This document shows positions 1-8,737 of a stretch of DNA of 64,000 nucleotides, one piece after another. This DNA is from Bin5 sp965232575. GTDB lineage: Bacteria; Chloroflexota; Anaerolineae; Caldilineales; Caldilineaceae. The notes beneath the pieces are model-generated. The model was not told the origin of the DNA. It saw nothing but the letters and a program-made list of their open reading frames with translations, and searched no databases. The position numbers and the translations under genes were made by a program. Each line of letters begins with the position of its first letter. Position 1 is the first letter of the stretch. The stretch spans positions 1,116,001 to 1,180,000 of the forward strand of contig CBDDPZ010000009.1 in assembly GCA_965232575.1 (NCBI GenBank), given 5' to 3'.

Positions 1-667
1 CATTACATTTGCCTATGGGAATCTTGATTACGACACGCATCCTAAGCTGATCGAGGCGGGTCTGCCGGTGGCGTTGACGGCCGGGTACATGGAGACTTCA
101 CCGTTGGGCCGCACGGAGTGGTTGAAGGTTACCGCGCTCTTTTTCAATCAGGAGAAGCAAGCCGAGCGGGTCTTTGGCGGAATCGTCGACCGCTATGCGA
201 AGATGGCGGAACTGGCGGCGGGCGTCGAGGAGAAACCGACGGTATTGGTTGGCATTGCACGAAGGGAATCGTGGCGCGTTCCGGGCGGAAACAGTTATTT
301 TGCCCGGTACATTGCCGACGCCGGCGGCGCTTATCTGTGGCGCGACGATGAGTCGACGGGGTCGATCCCGCTGTCGATGGAGAATGTATTTGAGGCTGCG
401 ACTGACGCCGACATATGGCTGGCCAATACCGGATCCTGGTCCGGCGCGGCCGACATTCTGGCGGCGGATGAGCGGTACGGCAGCCTGGCGGCGGTGGAGC
501 AGGGGTCGGTTTACAGCAATAACGCCCTGGTGAACGAGTGGGGCGGGAACGACTACTGGGAGACAGGGGTGGCCAACCCGGACTTGGTGCTGGCGGACCT
601 GATCAAGATCTTTCATCCCGATCTGCTGCCGGAGCACGAGTTGATCTGGTTCCACCAGCTGGATTAG
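1..667 (+). CDS. ABC transporter substrate-binding protein (siderophore/cobalamin class), C-terminal part
   Basis: The reading frame is open from the first bases of the window, so the gene begins upstream and only about 221 residues are visible. The visible part fits the C-terminal lobe of a cluster-A-type periplasmic binding protein (BtuF/FepB/FhuD fold): a long backbone helix region (ALFFNQEKQAERVFGGIVDRY), then the second alpha/beta lobe with the phrase VPGGNSYFARYIADAGG, and the final helix ending in FHPDLLPEH, typical of iron-siderophore and vitamin B12 binding proteins. It would capture a metal chelate or corrinoid outside the membrane. The next gene, cobQ, lies 12 bases downstream, which favours a corrinoid ligand over an iron chelate. 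That ligand is an inference. Confidence 0.75.
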   Translation, partial: ITFAYGNLDYDTHPKLIEAGLPVALTAGYMETSPLGRTEWLKVTALFFNQEKQAERVFGGIVDRYAKMAELAAGVEEKPTVLVGIARRESWRVPGGNSYFARYIADAGGAYLWRDDESTGSIPLSMENVFEAATDADIWLANTGSWSGAADILAADERYGSLAAVEQGSVYSNNALVNEWGGNDYWETGVANPDLVLADLIKIFHPDLLPEHELIWFHQLD

Positions 668-679
668 GCAGGGAAGAAG

Positions 680-2161
680 ATGGCGCGGGCGCTGATGATG
701 CTCGGCACACATTCTAATGCGGGCAAAAGTCTGCTGGCGACGGCGTTCTGCCGGATTTTTGCGCGCAGAGGTATGCGGGTGGCGCCGTTCAAGGCGCAGA
801 ACATGAGCAACAATGCGGGCGTGACGCCGGAGGGCGGTGAGATGGGCCGGGCGCAGATCGTACAGGCGGAGGCAGCCGGGATCTACGCGCATACGGACAT
901 GAATCCTGTGCTGCTAAAGCCGGAGGGGAACCGGAAAAGCCAGGTCGTTCTGAACGGAAGGATGGAAGGACGAATCGAGGCGCTCAACTGGTTGAAGACG
1001 AAGGAACGTCTGTGGGGCGAAGTGACGGCGGCCTATGACCGTCTTTCGTCCCGCTATGACGTCGTTGTATTGGAGGGCGCCGGCAGCCCGGCGGAGATCA
1101 ATCTGAAGGCAGGCGATATCGTTAATCTGCGAATGGCGAGACATGCGGGGGCTTCTTGTGTGCTGGTTGGCGACATCGACCGAGGAGGCGTGTTTGCTGC
1201 GCTGGCGGGGACGATGCTGCTGCTGGAGCCGGAGGAGAGGCTTCAGATTGGCGGATTCTTGATCAACAAATTCCGCGGGGATCCCGCGCTGCTGGGGGAC
1301 GGACTGGAGATGCTACGGGAAAAGGCATTCGGTGTGCCCACTCTAGGCGTGATCCCCTATGTGCCCGATCTGCGCATTGCGGACGAAGATGCCGTGCCGC
1401 TGGAGCGGGATCGGTCTGCGGCGGCGCTGGCAGAGGGACAGCTTGACGTCGCGGTTATCCATCTGCCGCGCATTGCGAATTTCGACGAGTTTGACGCGCT
1501 TGAGTTGGAACCGGGCGTGAGGCTGCGGTATGTGGAGCGAGCGCAAGATCTTGGGACTCCGGCGGCGGTCATTCTTCCTGGGACCAAGGCAACGCTATCC
1601 GACCTGGCCTGGTTAAGAGAAAGGGGTCTGGACCGGGCCGTTGCGACTGCACACGGACGGGGCGCGCAAGTGGTTGGTATCTGCGGCGGTTATCAGATTG
1701 CCGGTGAATGGTTGGCGGACCCGCTGGGGATGGAGGGGAAGCCGGGAGGGCAGGCGGCGGGTTTGGGTCTGTTGCCGGTTATAACGACGTTTTCCGCGCA
1801 GAAGGAGACACATCAGGCCAGCTTGCGCCTCCACGATGGCGAGACGGTGCGCGGGTACGAGATCCACACAGGAGATTCACGAGTCCCGGAGGGAACGGCC
1901 CGGTTCGGCGAAATCATCGAGCGAAGCGGACGGCCAGTACATGTACCTGACGGCGCGATTGCGGAAGACGGGAGCGCGTGGGGGTCCTATCTGCACGGCC
2001 TGTTTGAGAATGACGGTTTCCGGCACCGCTGGCTGCGCGGGCTGGGGTGGTCGGGCGCGGTTGTGGCGACGACGGCGCTTCGGAACCGGGAGTATGACCG
2101 GCTTGCCGACGCGGTCGAAGAGGCCGTTGACTGGAGGGCGGTGGAGGCGCTGATCACTTAG
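680..2161 (+). CDS. cobQ: cobyric acid synthase CobQ
   Basis: 493 residues, the usual length for CobQ/CbiP. The enzyme amidates four side chains (b, d, e, g) of adenosylcobyrinic a,c-diamide using glutamine and ATP to give cobyric acid. The N-terminal dethiobiotin-synthetase-like ATPase domain shows GTHSNAGKSLLATAFCRIF and the CobQ hallmark PFKAQNMSNNAGVTPEGGEM. The C-terminal class I glutamine amidotransferase domain has the nucleophile Cys in GICGGYQIAG and a late His in SYLHGLFEN. The start at 680 follows a GGGAAGAAG ribosome-binding sequence. The gene sits directly behind a binding-protein gene, so uptake and late-stage corrinoid assembly are probably co-transcribed. No domain is missing. 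Confidence 0.95.
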   Translation: MARALMMLGTHSNAGKSLLATAFCRIFARRGMRVAPFKAQNMSNNAGVTPEGGEMGRAQIVQAEAAGIYAHTDMNPVLLKPEGNRKSQVVLNGRMEGRIEALNWLKTKERLWGEVTAAYDRLSSRYDVVVLEGAGSPAEINLKAGDIVNLRMARHAGASCVLVGDIDRGGVFAALAGTMLLLEPEERLQIGGFLINKFRGDPALLGDGLEMLREKAFGVPTLGVIPYVPDLRIADEDAVPLERDRSAAALAEGQLDVAVIHLPRIANFDEFDALELEPGVRLRYVERAQDLGTPAAVILPGTKATLSDLAWLRERGLDRAVATAHGRGAQVVGICGGYQIAGEWLADPLGMEGKPGGQAAGLGLLPVITTFSAQKETHQASLRLHDGETVRGYEIHTGDSRVPEGTARFGEIIERSGRPVHVPDGAIAEDGSAWGSYLHGLFENDGFRHRWLRGLGWSGAVVATTALRNREYDRLADAVEEAVDWRAVEALIT

Positions 2162-2195
2162 ACCTTAGCGCTGCAGGCGGCTAACAGAATAGGCT

Positions 2196-2226
2196 CGCTC
2201 CCCTGTGTCTGTCTTCCGGGGGAGCG
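2196..2226 (+). terminator. hairpin between convergent cobQ and ThuA-like gene
   Basis: CGCTCCCC at 2196-2203 pairs perfectly with GGGGAGCG at 2219-2226 around a 15-base loop. It lies in the 83-base gap between two convergent genes, so it may terminate both transcripts. The following bases (ATTTCCC) are only weakly T-rich, so Rho-independent function is uncertain. Confidence 0.45.
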
Positions 2227-2244
2227 ATTTCCCTCAATGGCTAT

Positions 2245-2895
2245 TCAGATGCGCCGGGCGCACCATTGGATGCCGCGGAGAATTGTCTTGCGGAAGTTCG
2301 GGTCGACGTAGGTGAGATTGTCGTGGCCGGACTGGTAGCAGAAGACGCGGGCGTTTCTGAACTGGCGGGTCCAGCCGAGGACGCGCATGCTCCGGGGGTG
2401 GTCGGTCGTGAGCAAGAGGTGGCTGTCCTGGCCTGCGCTGACCATGGAGTAGGTCTCATCGACCATCTGCCAAGGTTCGATGCCCTGGGTAATAGGGTGG
2501 GCAGGGTCGGCGATTTGGACGGAGAGCTCCTGTTCATGGTCATAGCCGAAGCTGCGATCGGAGATTCCGACCAGGTCCGACCAGAAGGGCCACTGCTCGT
2601 AGGCCAGGATGGCGTGGTGGAGAAGAAAGATGCCCTGGCCGCTCTCGCCGAGCTTCTCGAGTACTGGCCGGGTCCTTTCTTCGGGCAGGCCGCGCGGCAT
2701 GTTGTAGAAGAGAAATACATCGTAGGTGTCCAGCACATTGCCGACGTCGGCTGCCCAGTTGGCCTCCAGCTGGATGTAGCTGTCGACCTGGGGCATGTCG
2801 CGGAAGACGGCGTGGAAGCCGGGTACGTCGAAGAAGTGACCGCCGGTGATGACGGCGACTTTGATGCTGTCATTGTCGGGTCGATTTGTACTCAT
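2245..2895 (-). CDS. ThuA-like domain protein
   Basis: Encodes about 216 residues of the ThuA (trehalose utilization) family, a class I glutamine-amidotransferase-like fold whose exact reaction is mostly unknown and which is common beside sugar oxidoreductases. Visible family features are the N-terminal strand VAVITGGHFFDVPGF, the strand VFLFYNMPRGLPEE, the central GIFLLHHAILAY, and the C-terminal FCYQSGHDNLTY region. I chose the ATG at 2895 (MSTNRPDN) because an AAAAAGGAAAAGAG sequence precedes it and because the longer frame start at 2946 would overlap the upstream gene. It follows the MDR dehydrogenase gene by 19 bases and is probably co-transcribed. The substrate is not indicated. Confidence 0.85.
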   Translation of the reverse strand: MSTNRPDNDSIKVAVITGGHFFDVPGFHAVFRDMPQVDSYIQLEANWAADVGNVLDTYDVFLFYNMPRGLPEERTRPVLEKLGESGQGIFLLHHAILAYEQWPFWSDLVGISDRSFGYDHEQELSVQIADPAHPITQGIEPWQMVDETYSMVSAGQDSHLLLTTDHPRSMRVLGWTRQFRNARVFCYQSGHDNLTYVDPNFRKTILRGIQWCARRI

Positions 2896-2914
2896 CGTTT
2901 GCTCTTTTCCTTTT

Positions 2915-3871
2915 TCACCAACTGAATACGGTCCCGAGGAGGTCATTGGGTCGATCGCGCAGGATGGCGTAGATGCGTTCCGCCTCTTCGGCGGCGACTA
3001 CGTCCTGAATCAGAGAGGACAGGTCGATGCGGCCGCGGCGGTGGAGGCGGGCGAGATTTTCCAAGTCATCGACGTAGAAGTGGCTGTTTTGTTTAACGGT
3101 TATGAGGCGGCGCTGGGCCAGGTTGAAGGGGTAGTCCACCCTGTCGCGGCCGGCGATGAAGAGGACGCGGCCGCTAGTGCGCATTGCGAGGATAAGCTGT
3201 TCCTCCATTCCGGGGACGCCGGCAAAGTCGAGGACCGCGTCGAAGCTTTCGTCGGCAATCTGTGCCGACCAACGTGCGCCTTCGACATTGAGGGCCTGCT
3301 CGACGGCGCCGATGCGGCGGGCTATCTCGAGGCGGCGGTCGTTGATGTCGCAGATGGTGACGCGTGCGCCCTGCAGGGCCGCGAACTGGGCGGCGACCTG
3401 GCCTACGCAGCCAGCGCCGACGATGAGGACATTTTCGCCCATCTTCGGGTCGGCATTGCGTATGGTATTGAGGGCGACGGCCGCCATTCCGTAAATGGCG
3501 GCTTCGCGCAGGTCGACTTCATCGGGGAGTTTGATCAGGAGATCATCTTCGGCGACGACTATGTACTCGAGATGGCCGCCGGTGCTCTTGCCGACGAAGA
3601 TCAGGTCGTCGACCTGGAGAGATTGGGCGTCAGATCCGGTCTCGATGACGCGGCCGACGGTCTGGTAGCCGGTTGGCATGGGCAGCAGTCTGTCACCGGG
3701 GGCGTAGTTGCCTTTGTGGAGTTGATTGCGTTCAGTGCCGTTGGTAATGCCGGAGTAGAGGGTCTTGATTTTGACTTGATTGGTGTGCGGCGGTGGGGGA
3801 TCGGGCCAGTCGGGGACGAGGACTTTTTCTCTGACCTTGTCGTCGCGGGTTCTGAGTACGATTGCTCTCAC
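2915..3871 (-). CDS. zinc-less medium-chain dehydrogenase/reductase (MDR)
   Basis: 318-residue MDR superfamily oxidoreductase. The N-terminal GroES-like domain has YSGITNGTE where zinc enzymes carry GxCGTD, so the catalytic Cys is absent, as in BchC-like and other zinc-less MDR members. The Rossmann domain shows ENVLIVGAGCVGQVAAQFA followed by the acidic end of beta-2 (CDINDRR), which suggests NAD preference. Such proteins oxidise or reduce sugar-alcohol or ketone substrates. It is first in a two-gene unit with the ThuA-like gene, a pairing often seen in sugar-utilisation loci. The substrate is unknown. Confidence 0.85.
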   Translation of the reverse strand: MRAIVLRTRDDKVREKVLVPDWPDPPPPHTNQVKIKTLYSGITNGTERNQLHKGNYAPGDRLLPMPTGYQTVGRVIETGSDAQSLQVDDLIFVGKSTGGHLEYIVVAEDDLLIKLPDEVDLREAAIYGMAAVALNTIRNADPKMGENVLIVGAGCVGQVAAQFAALQGARVTICDINDRRLEIARRIGAVEQALNVEGARWSAQIADESFDAVLDFAGVPGMEEQLILAMRTSGRVLFIAGRDRVDYPFNLAQRRLITVKQNSHFYVDDLENLARLHRRGRIDLSSLIQDVVAAEEAERIYAILRDRPNDLLGTVFSW

Positions 3872-4039
3872 TGGTCGTTCAGCCTTTCGGGAGGTTGCGG
3901 TCTGTCCGCGAGGGACACCGCTCTAGCTGCGGAAGGACGCGGAGAAAACCTTGACACCTTTCTTGATCCGCAGAGAGCGCAGAGGGTCGTGCAGAACGCC
4001 CTGACACTTTTTCTGATCCGTGGAGGACGGCCTGACGCT

Positions 4040-4068
4040 TTGCGGCTGGTGGCTGTGTGGACTATAAA
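4040..4068 (+). promoter_or_regulatory. sigma-70-like promoter for the HEAT-repeat gene
   Basis: TTGCGG at 4040-4045 and TATAAA at 4063-4068 are separated by exactly 17 bases, ahead of the HEAT-repeat gene. The rest of the 245-base gap (3872-4116) holds two imperfect copies of a roughly 27-base unit near 3950 and 4003 and no gene I can see. Confidence 0.5.
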
Positions 4069-4116
4069 TTAATCTGCTGTTCATTCGCTGCAATACAAGG
4101 ATAAGGCGGGATCAGC

Positions 4117-5049
4117 ATGCCATACAACGGGGAACGGCGCAATGCCGGGAAGGATGGGCCAGGCATGGCTACAAAAACAAATAGTTCCTGGAGAGATGAC
4201 TTTTCTGTGGGAATTGAGAAGGACAGTTGGGCGGGGGCGATCTCAGCGCTGGACTCGCAGAAGACGGCGCACGCGGGGACGCCGAGGCAGGCTGTGAAGT
4301 TGCAGGCGGCCAAGATCATGAGCAGGCATTATGGGGAGGGGACTGCTGGGTTGTACGAGGCAGCCACCGTATTTGCCGGATCGGAAAGTGAAGGGGCGCA
4401 GGAGGTCGGGCTTGTGTTGCTTGGGCCGATGTTTGGGCACAATCCTGCGGAAGTGACCGATATCATTTTCAGACTGGCTGATAGCGAGAATTGGGAGGTG
4501 AGAGAGTAGGCGGTGAGCACGCTGAGACGGGTGATCAGCGAGAATTTCGCGGCGATCTTTCCGACAGTGCGTGAGTGGGCAGGGCACGATTCGCCGAATG
4601 TGCGGCGGGCGGCGGCGGTGGCGAGCGGGTCCGCGGCGGGAAGCTGCACGGAGGAGGAGTGCCGGCAGTTGCTGGAGGATGACGATCCGTATGTTCGCAA
4701 GAACCTGGGGGCGTTTGCGATCGGGGACAGCTTTTTGAAGGCCCAGCCGGCGCTGGTGGCTGATTGGCTGGGGAGCGCGAGCAGTCATCCGCGGGCGCAG
4801 TGGAATGCGGCGATGGCACTGTCTGCGGCAGAGGCGGCGAATCATCTGGAGCTACTGTCAGGGTTGTTAGATCAGCTGGCGGCGGATGAGCGGACGGTGG
4901 TGCGCAGGGCTGTGTACAGGGCGGTGTTGAATCTGGCGAAGCGGATTCCGGAGGAGATAGCTCCTCTGCTCAAAAAGTGGAAGGATGATCCTGAGCGCTC
5001 TCATGTGTATGTTCACGTTGCGTCGAAAGTGCAAGGGTTTGAGAACTGA
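4117..5049 (+). pseudogene. HEAT-repeat / DNA-alkylation-repair-like protein interrupted by an in-frame TAG
   Basis: Two open segments (130 and 178 residues) lie in the same frame and are separated only by TAG at 4507-4509. Read through, they give about 310 residues of helical repeats resembling the AlkD-like DNA alkylation repair family: NWEVRE, stop, AVSTLRRV, then HDSPNVRRAAAVA, DDDPYVRKNLGAF and ERTVVRRAVYRAV. The stop falls in the middle of a conserved WEVRE-x-A helix where many family members have Trp, so TGG to TAG is a plausible single change. The start is uncertain: ATG at 4117 or at 4165 (MATKTNSSW). A promoter-like sequence lies just upstream. It could be a true nonsense mutation, stop readthrough or a sequence error. 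Confidence 0.65.
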
Positions 5050-5063
5050 AGGGACGTCCGCGA

Positions 5064-5084
5064 GGGCAGCCGCATGGGCTGCCC
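5064..5084 (+). repeat. hairpin downstream of the HEAT-repeat gene
   Basis: GGGCAGCC at 5064-5071 pairs with GGCTGCCC at 5077-5084 around a 5-base loop, 14 bases after the stop codon. There is no T-run, so it may be a palindromic intergenic element or an mRNA end structure rather than an intrinsic terminator. The remainder of the gap to 5313 shows no coding potential I trust. Confidence 0.35.
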
Positions 5085-5313
5085 CTATGATGAGGAGGTT
5101 CGGGCAGGTTCGATTTTGTGACAATGGTGGTTCATGGCCGTCCGGTCTGCGAATCAAGGGAGGGGCGGCCACATTGGGTCGGCGGGGATTCTTTCGAAGA
5201 ATGGCACATGGCAGAACTTGAGCAAACAGTTCCGCCATGTGGATTGGGCGTAGACACCGTTACTTCCTATATGCAAGTGTTGTGAATCGTCACAGTGTTA
5301 CAAATGGCGCTTC

Positions 5314-6231
5314 TTAGTTTTGCTTGAAGGTGATGTTGTTGCAGCCTACACTGTTGCTGATGGTCATGGACCACTTGGGCGAGAGAGGTGTCAGGTTCGA
5401 GAAGTCCTTTGAGTTATGGCTTCCATCGGTGTTGACACCAGCGGGGCAGTTCACGACCCAGATTTCGACGAAGGTGCCGGATGAGGCTGGTCCACCGAAG
5501 GGAGAGAAGCCCCACTTGCCGGTTGGTTTACCACAACCGGAGCATTTGGTGTTGCGCGGGCCGTTGAAGGCAACGTGTACGCAGACATTGTTCAACACAT
5601 TGTTGTTCCTGTCATGGATCAGGCCTTCAAAGAAGGTCTGCTGATCGTTGCCAGGGCAGTTCCCGCTGTTGACGAGGGAGTAGGGGAACGGCGGCGGGGG
5701 CGGAACAGGCGTCGCTGTGGGAACAGGGGTCGCAGCAGGGGTTGGAATGGCGGGCGCAACCCGGACGAGCTCGGGATTGGTAGCTGTGACCAGCGGGGCA
5801 TAGACCCAGCCGTACTGACTGCCGTAGATAATCTGCCACCAGCCACCGGCGGGGTTTTTGCCGGCGATTGTGTACTCGCTGCCGGCCGTCACCTGGCCGA
5901 TGACGGCATAGTTGGTCCCGGGGCCGGCGCGCACGTTCATCGCCCTGTTGATTGACACTGTGGGGGAAGTGGAAGTTGCCGTTGGCGTGGGCGTGGAAGT
6001 TGCCGTTGGAGCCGGAGTGGGCGTTGCCGTGGGCGTGTCGGTGGCTTCCAGCGCGGCGAGTCTGACCTCGAAATCATTCATTCGATCGGACAACGACGTC
6101 ACCAGTTCAACCATTGCCTCCACTGTTTCGGCCAAGCTTTCGAGCGTCAGCGTTGCGTCTTGCGCATAGAGCGGCGCGCCGACGCCGATGAGAAAAATAA
6201 CGATCAGCAGAATAAGAAAGAGTTTCTTCAT
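5314..6231 (-). CDS. exported SH3b-domain protein with Thr/Pro-rich linkers
   Basis: 305 residues with a clear signal peptide (residues 1-23, MKKLFLILLIVIFLIGVGAP, ending around LYAQ). A short heptad-like helix (about 28-62) is followed by a TPTATPTPAPTATS linker (about 65-88), a bacterial SH3 domain (about 92-150; NVRAGPGTNYAVIGQVTAG and WWQIIYGSQYGWVYAPLV), a second proline-rich linker (about 160-178), and a C-terminal beta-rich domain with several Cys residues (CPGNDQQTF, CSGCGKPTGKWGF). It probably acts at the cell surface, binding peptidoglycan or another polymer. The C-terminal domain is not one I can name. It stands alone behind its own strong promoter. Confidence 0.8.
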   Translation of the reverse strand: MKKLFLILLIVIFLIGVGAPLYAQDATLTLESLAETVEAMVELVTSLSDRMNDFEVRLAALEATDTPTATPTPAPTATSTPTPTATSTSPTVSINRAMNVRAGPGTNYAVIGQVTAGSEYTIAGKNPAGGWWQIIYGSQYGWVYAPLVTATNPELVRVAPAIPTPAATPVPTATPVPPPPPFPYSLVNSGNCPGNDQQTFFEGLIHDRNNNVLNNVCVHVAFNGPRNTKCSGCGKPTGKWGFSPFGGPASSGTFVEIWVVNCPAGVNTDGSHNSKDFSNLTPLSPKWSMTISNSVGCNNITFKQN

Positions 6232-6296
6232 TTTCCCCCCTTTGCCTATTTCGCCTACCAGGATGAAATTGGTATGAAGTTAATAACAACAATTCA

Positions 6297-6325
6297 ACTA
6301 TATTTCCTGCCACTCAGATTGTCAA
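6297..6325 (-). promoter_or_regulatory. near-consensus sigma-70 promoter for the SH3b gene
   Basis: On the minus strand TTGACA (6320-6325) and TATAGT (6297-6302) are separated by 17 bases, about 65 bases upstream of the ATG at 6231. One of the best promoter matches in the window, implying substantial constitutive expression. Confidence 0.65.
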
Positions 6326-6495
6326 TTCCCCTTTCCATGCCGGATATCTCCCGCAGTGGGGGTAGGATCCCGGGCAGAAAGGCGGACTGCGAACGTTAAG
6401 TCTTTGTTGCGAACCGAGATAGCGAATGATATGTAGAACTTGCCAGCGTTCAGACAACCGGGGTAGCAGTTACTGTGACTTAACGAGGCCAATCT

Positions 6496-6780
6496 ATGCT
6501 GTTACGATGGAGCGTGCCGGTTTTGAAGCCTAGGGCGTATGAAAGGGCGAAGCTGGCAGCGGATGTTATTCGCGAGAGGCTGGAAAGAGTCACTTCGATA
6601 AAGGCTGACGCGCTGCGGTTCGACTTTATCGGGATCAGCACACTTTTGCTGGACGGGTATGGGAAGGTGTTGAGTTCGATTCTCTTGGGTATGGAAGTGG
6701 AGGACTGCAGTGGTCAGCAGCGGCGCTTTGGTGGGGGATTCCGCTTGATAGCAGTTTCTGTGGCCTGGCCCGGTCGGTAG
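6496..6780 (+). pseudogene. fragment resembling the C-terminal part of an AtuA/DUF1446 family protein
   Basis: A 94-codon open segment with RAKLAADVIRERLE followed by ADALRFDFIGISTLL, a pattern that resembles the RAxxAAxxVRxRL...LRxDLIGxxSL stretch of the acyclic terpene utilisation (AtuA, DUF1446) family, whose members are about 450 residues or more. Only this short stretch is present, and the sequence before and after it does not match the family, so I read it as a remnant. An independent small gene is possible but less likely. Identification is from memory of the family and is tentative. Confidence 0.4.
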
Positions 6781-6809
6781 GTGATGGATTCACTTTAGAT
6801 AGATGAAAG

Positions 6810-8459
6810 TTGGGGCGGATGCTGGACCGTATATTTGACTATATTGTCGTAGGGGCGGGTTCGGCGGGGGCGGTGCTGGCAGCCCGGTTGTCGGAGGATC
6901 CTGAAGTGACGGTGTTGCTGCTGGAGGCGGGGCCGGATTACCGGTCACGGGAGGCGCCGGCGGCGATGCAGAGCCACAATCACGGCGAGATTTTGCTGGC
7001 AGGAGAACACAGGATGGTCTACCAGTGGCCAGGGTTGGCGGCGCGGCGCAGCGAAAGGCAGGAGCCGACGCCGTTTGTGCGTGGGCGGGGGATGGGCGGA
7101 AGCTCGGCGATTAACGGCTTGATCGGGCTGCGGGGCGAACTAGACGACTTCGACCGGTGGACTGCGTTGGGCTGTGCAGGATGGTCGGGCAGGGATGTAT
7201 TGCCGTTTTTCATTCGGATGGAGGACGACCTTAACTTTGGCGATGCGCCGTACCACGGGCGCGGCGGGCCGATACCGCTCTGTCGGGTCCCGTTGGAGGA
7301 GTGGGGCGCTGTGGACCTGGCGCTACGGGACGCGGCGGTCGGGCTGGGTTACGGTTGGGCGGAGGACTATCATGCGCCGGGGAGTACTGGGGTATCTCCG
7401 GTGGCGCTGACGATGCGAGGCGACAAGCGTGTTTCGACGAATGACGGCTACCTGGAGCCGGTACGGGGGCGAGACAATCTGAAGATCATTAGTGAGGCGC
7501 TTGTCGACCGGGTCGAATTTGAAGGGGATTCGGCTGAGGGGGGAACTGGACGGCGCTGGCGCGCGGTGGGCGTGCACGTGGGGGGAATCGACGGCGCGGC
7601 AGGTGGGACATTTGCGGATGGCGGGCGGACCGTTTTGCGCGGCAGGGAGATTCTGCTCTGTGCGGGAGCAGTGCATTCGCCGGCCATTTTGATGCGGTCG
7701 GGGATCGGGCCGCCCCAGGTGCTGGAAGCGGCTGAGGTGAGGTGTGTCGTCGAGCTGGCGGGAGTCGGCCGGAATTTGCAGGACCATCCGACGGTGGGGC
7801 TGCATCTCAAGTTGCGTCCTGAAGCGCGGGCGGGCGGCGCACATGCGAGGCGGACCAACTGCTGTGTCCGCTACAGTTCGGGGATGGCGGGCGCGGGGCG
7901 CAACGACATGCTGATGGCGAGCTGCAACGTTTTTGGAATTGAGGGAGAGGCGTTGGAGCGGGGCGTGATCGTGGTGTCGGTTTTTCAGGCGTTTTCGCAG
8001 GGACATCTGCGAATCAGGGCCTCCGATCCACAGGTTGAACCTGTGATTGAAGAGCGTATGTTATCTGACCGGAGAGATCTGGTACGGCTGCGCGACGGGG
8101 TGCGGCGGCTGTTTGCGCTGGCCGATCATCCTGCTATTGAGGGGATTGCAGAGGAGATTTCGCTAGGCGATCTTTACGGCGGGAGACGGGGCGGGGTCGA
8201 CAGCTCGGTCGGTGACGAAGAGATTGATCGATGGCTGTTAGAAGAGTGTATCGACTGCTTTCACATCGTGGGGACGTGCCGCATGGGGGCTGCCGATGAT
8301 CCGCGCACGGTGGTGGATTCCGATTGCAAGGTTATTGGCGTCGACGGCCTGCGCGTGATTGATGCTTCGATTATGCCTGAGGCGCCGAGGGCGAATACGC
8401 ATTTGACGGCGGTGATGATTGCTGAGCATATGGCTGAGAAGATGAACGGAAGTGGATAG
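6810..8459 (+). CDS. GMC family FAD-dependent oxidoreductase (choline/alcohol dehydrogenase-like)
   Basis: About 549 residues, normal for glucose-methanol-choline oxidoreductases, which oxidise primary alcohols or sugars using FAD. The N-terminal dinucleotide fold reads DYIVVGAGSAGAVLAARL with the acidic end LLLEAG. The GMC signature 1 region is FVRGRGMGGSSAINGLIG. The C-terminal substrate domain ends with the catalytic His in CFHIVGTCRMG and with NTHLTAVMIAEHMAE. The start is either TTG at 6810 or ATG at 6819 (MLDRIFDY); neither has a clearly better ribosome-binding site, and the ATG would leave the FAD motif closer to the terminus, as is usual. The substrate is not determinable. Confidence 0.88.
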   Translation: MGRMLDRIFDYIVVGAGSAGAVLAARLSEDPEVTVLLLEAGPDYRSREAPAAMQSHNHGEILLAGEHRMVYQWPGLAARRSERQEPTPFVRGRGMGGSSAINGLIGLRGELDDFDRWTALGCAGWSGRDVLPFFIRMEDDLNFGDAPYHGRGGPIPLCRVPLEEWGAVDLALRDAAVGLGYGWAEDYHAPGSTGVSPVALTMRGDKRVSTNDGYLEPVRGRDNLKIISEALVDRVEFEGDSAEGGTGRRWRAVGVHVGGIDGAAGGTFADGGRTVLRGREILLCAGAVHSPAILMRSGIGPPQVLEAAEVRCVVELAGVGRNLQDHPTVGLHLKLRPEARAGGAHARRTNCCVRYSSGMAGAGRNDMLMASCNVFGIEGEALERGVIVVSVFQAFSQGHLRIRASDPQVEPVIEERMLSDRRDLVRLRDGVRRLFALADHPAIEGIAEEISLGDLYGGRRGGVDSSVGDEEIDRWLLEECIDCFHIVGTCRMGAADDPRTVVDSDCKVIGVDGLRVIDASIMPEAPRANTHLTAVMIAEHMAEKMNGSG

Positions 8460-8516
8460 TGGTCAGCAGTCAGCGTCCAGAGACGACAGGGGGCAGAAAA
8501 CGTTAGGTGAATCAGA

Positions 8517-8616
8517 CCGTTCGGGCTGTATACGCCGGTACGGCTAACGAAGAGGGGCATTGCGGGGGGATTCCCCCGCACCAGGTCGGCCGCTCGCGGC
8601 CGACCGCCCGAACGGC
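8517..8616. repeat. compound palindromic intergenic element
   Basis: Outer arms of about 10 bases (CCGTTTCGGGC near 8517 and GCCCGAACGG ending at 8616, one bulged base) enclose two perfect hairpins: TGCGGGGG/CCCCCGCA at 8562-8581 with a 4-base loop, and GGTCGGCCG/CGGCCGACC at 8585-8606 with a 4-base loop. It occupies the gap between the GMC gene and the next PhyH gene. The rest of the 278-base gap contains nothing I recognise. Confidence 0.55.
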
Positions 8617-8737
8617 GAGAAAAGAGGAGTGAGAGTTCTGCGCGCCTCACTAGCGTTGGGGGGCGGGTGATGGTTGGGTTTGGGATCTGAGTTCGGTTGA
8701 CAGGCGGCCGGCGAGCTGGCTGGGGGAGGAGTGTGAA

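Noticed and set aside
2846..4072. A 408-codon open frame on the plus strand opposite the MDR dehydrogenase gene
   Set aside because: It is the antisense shadow of a well-supported MDR gene; its translation is Val/Asp/Gly/Ala-rich without family features.
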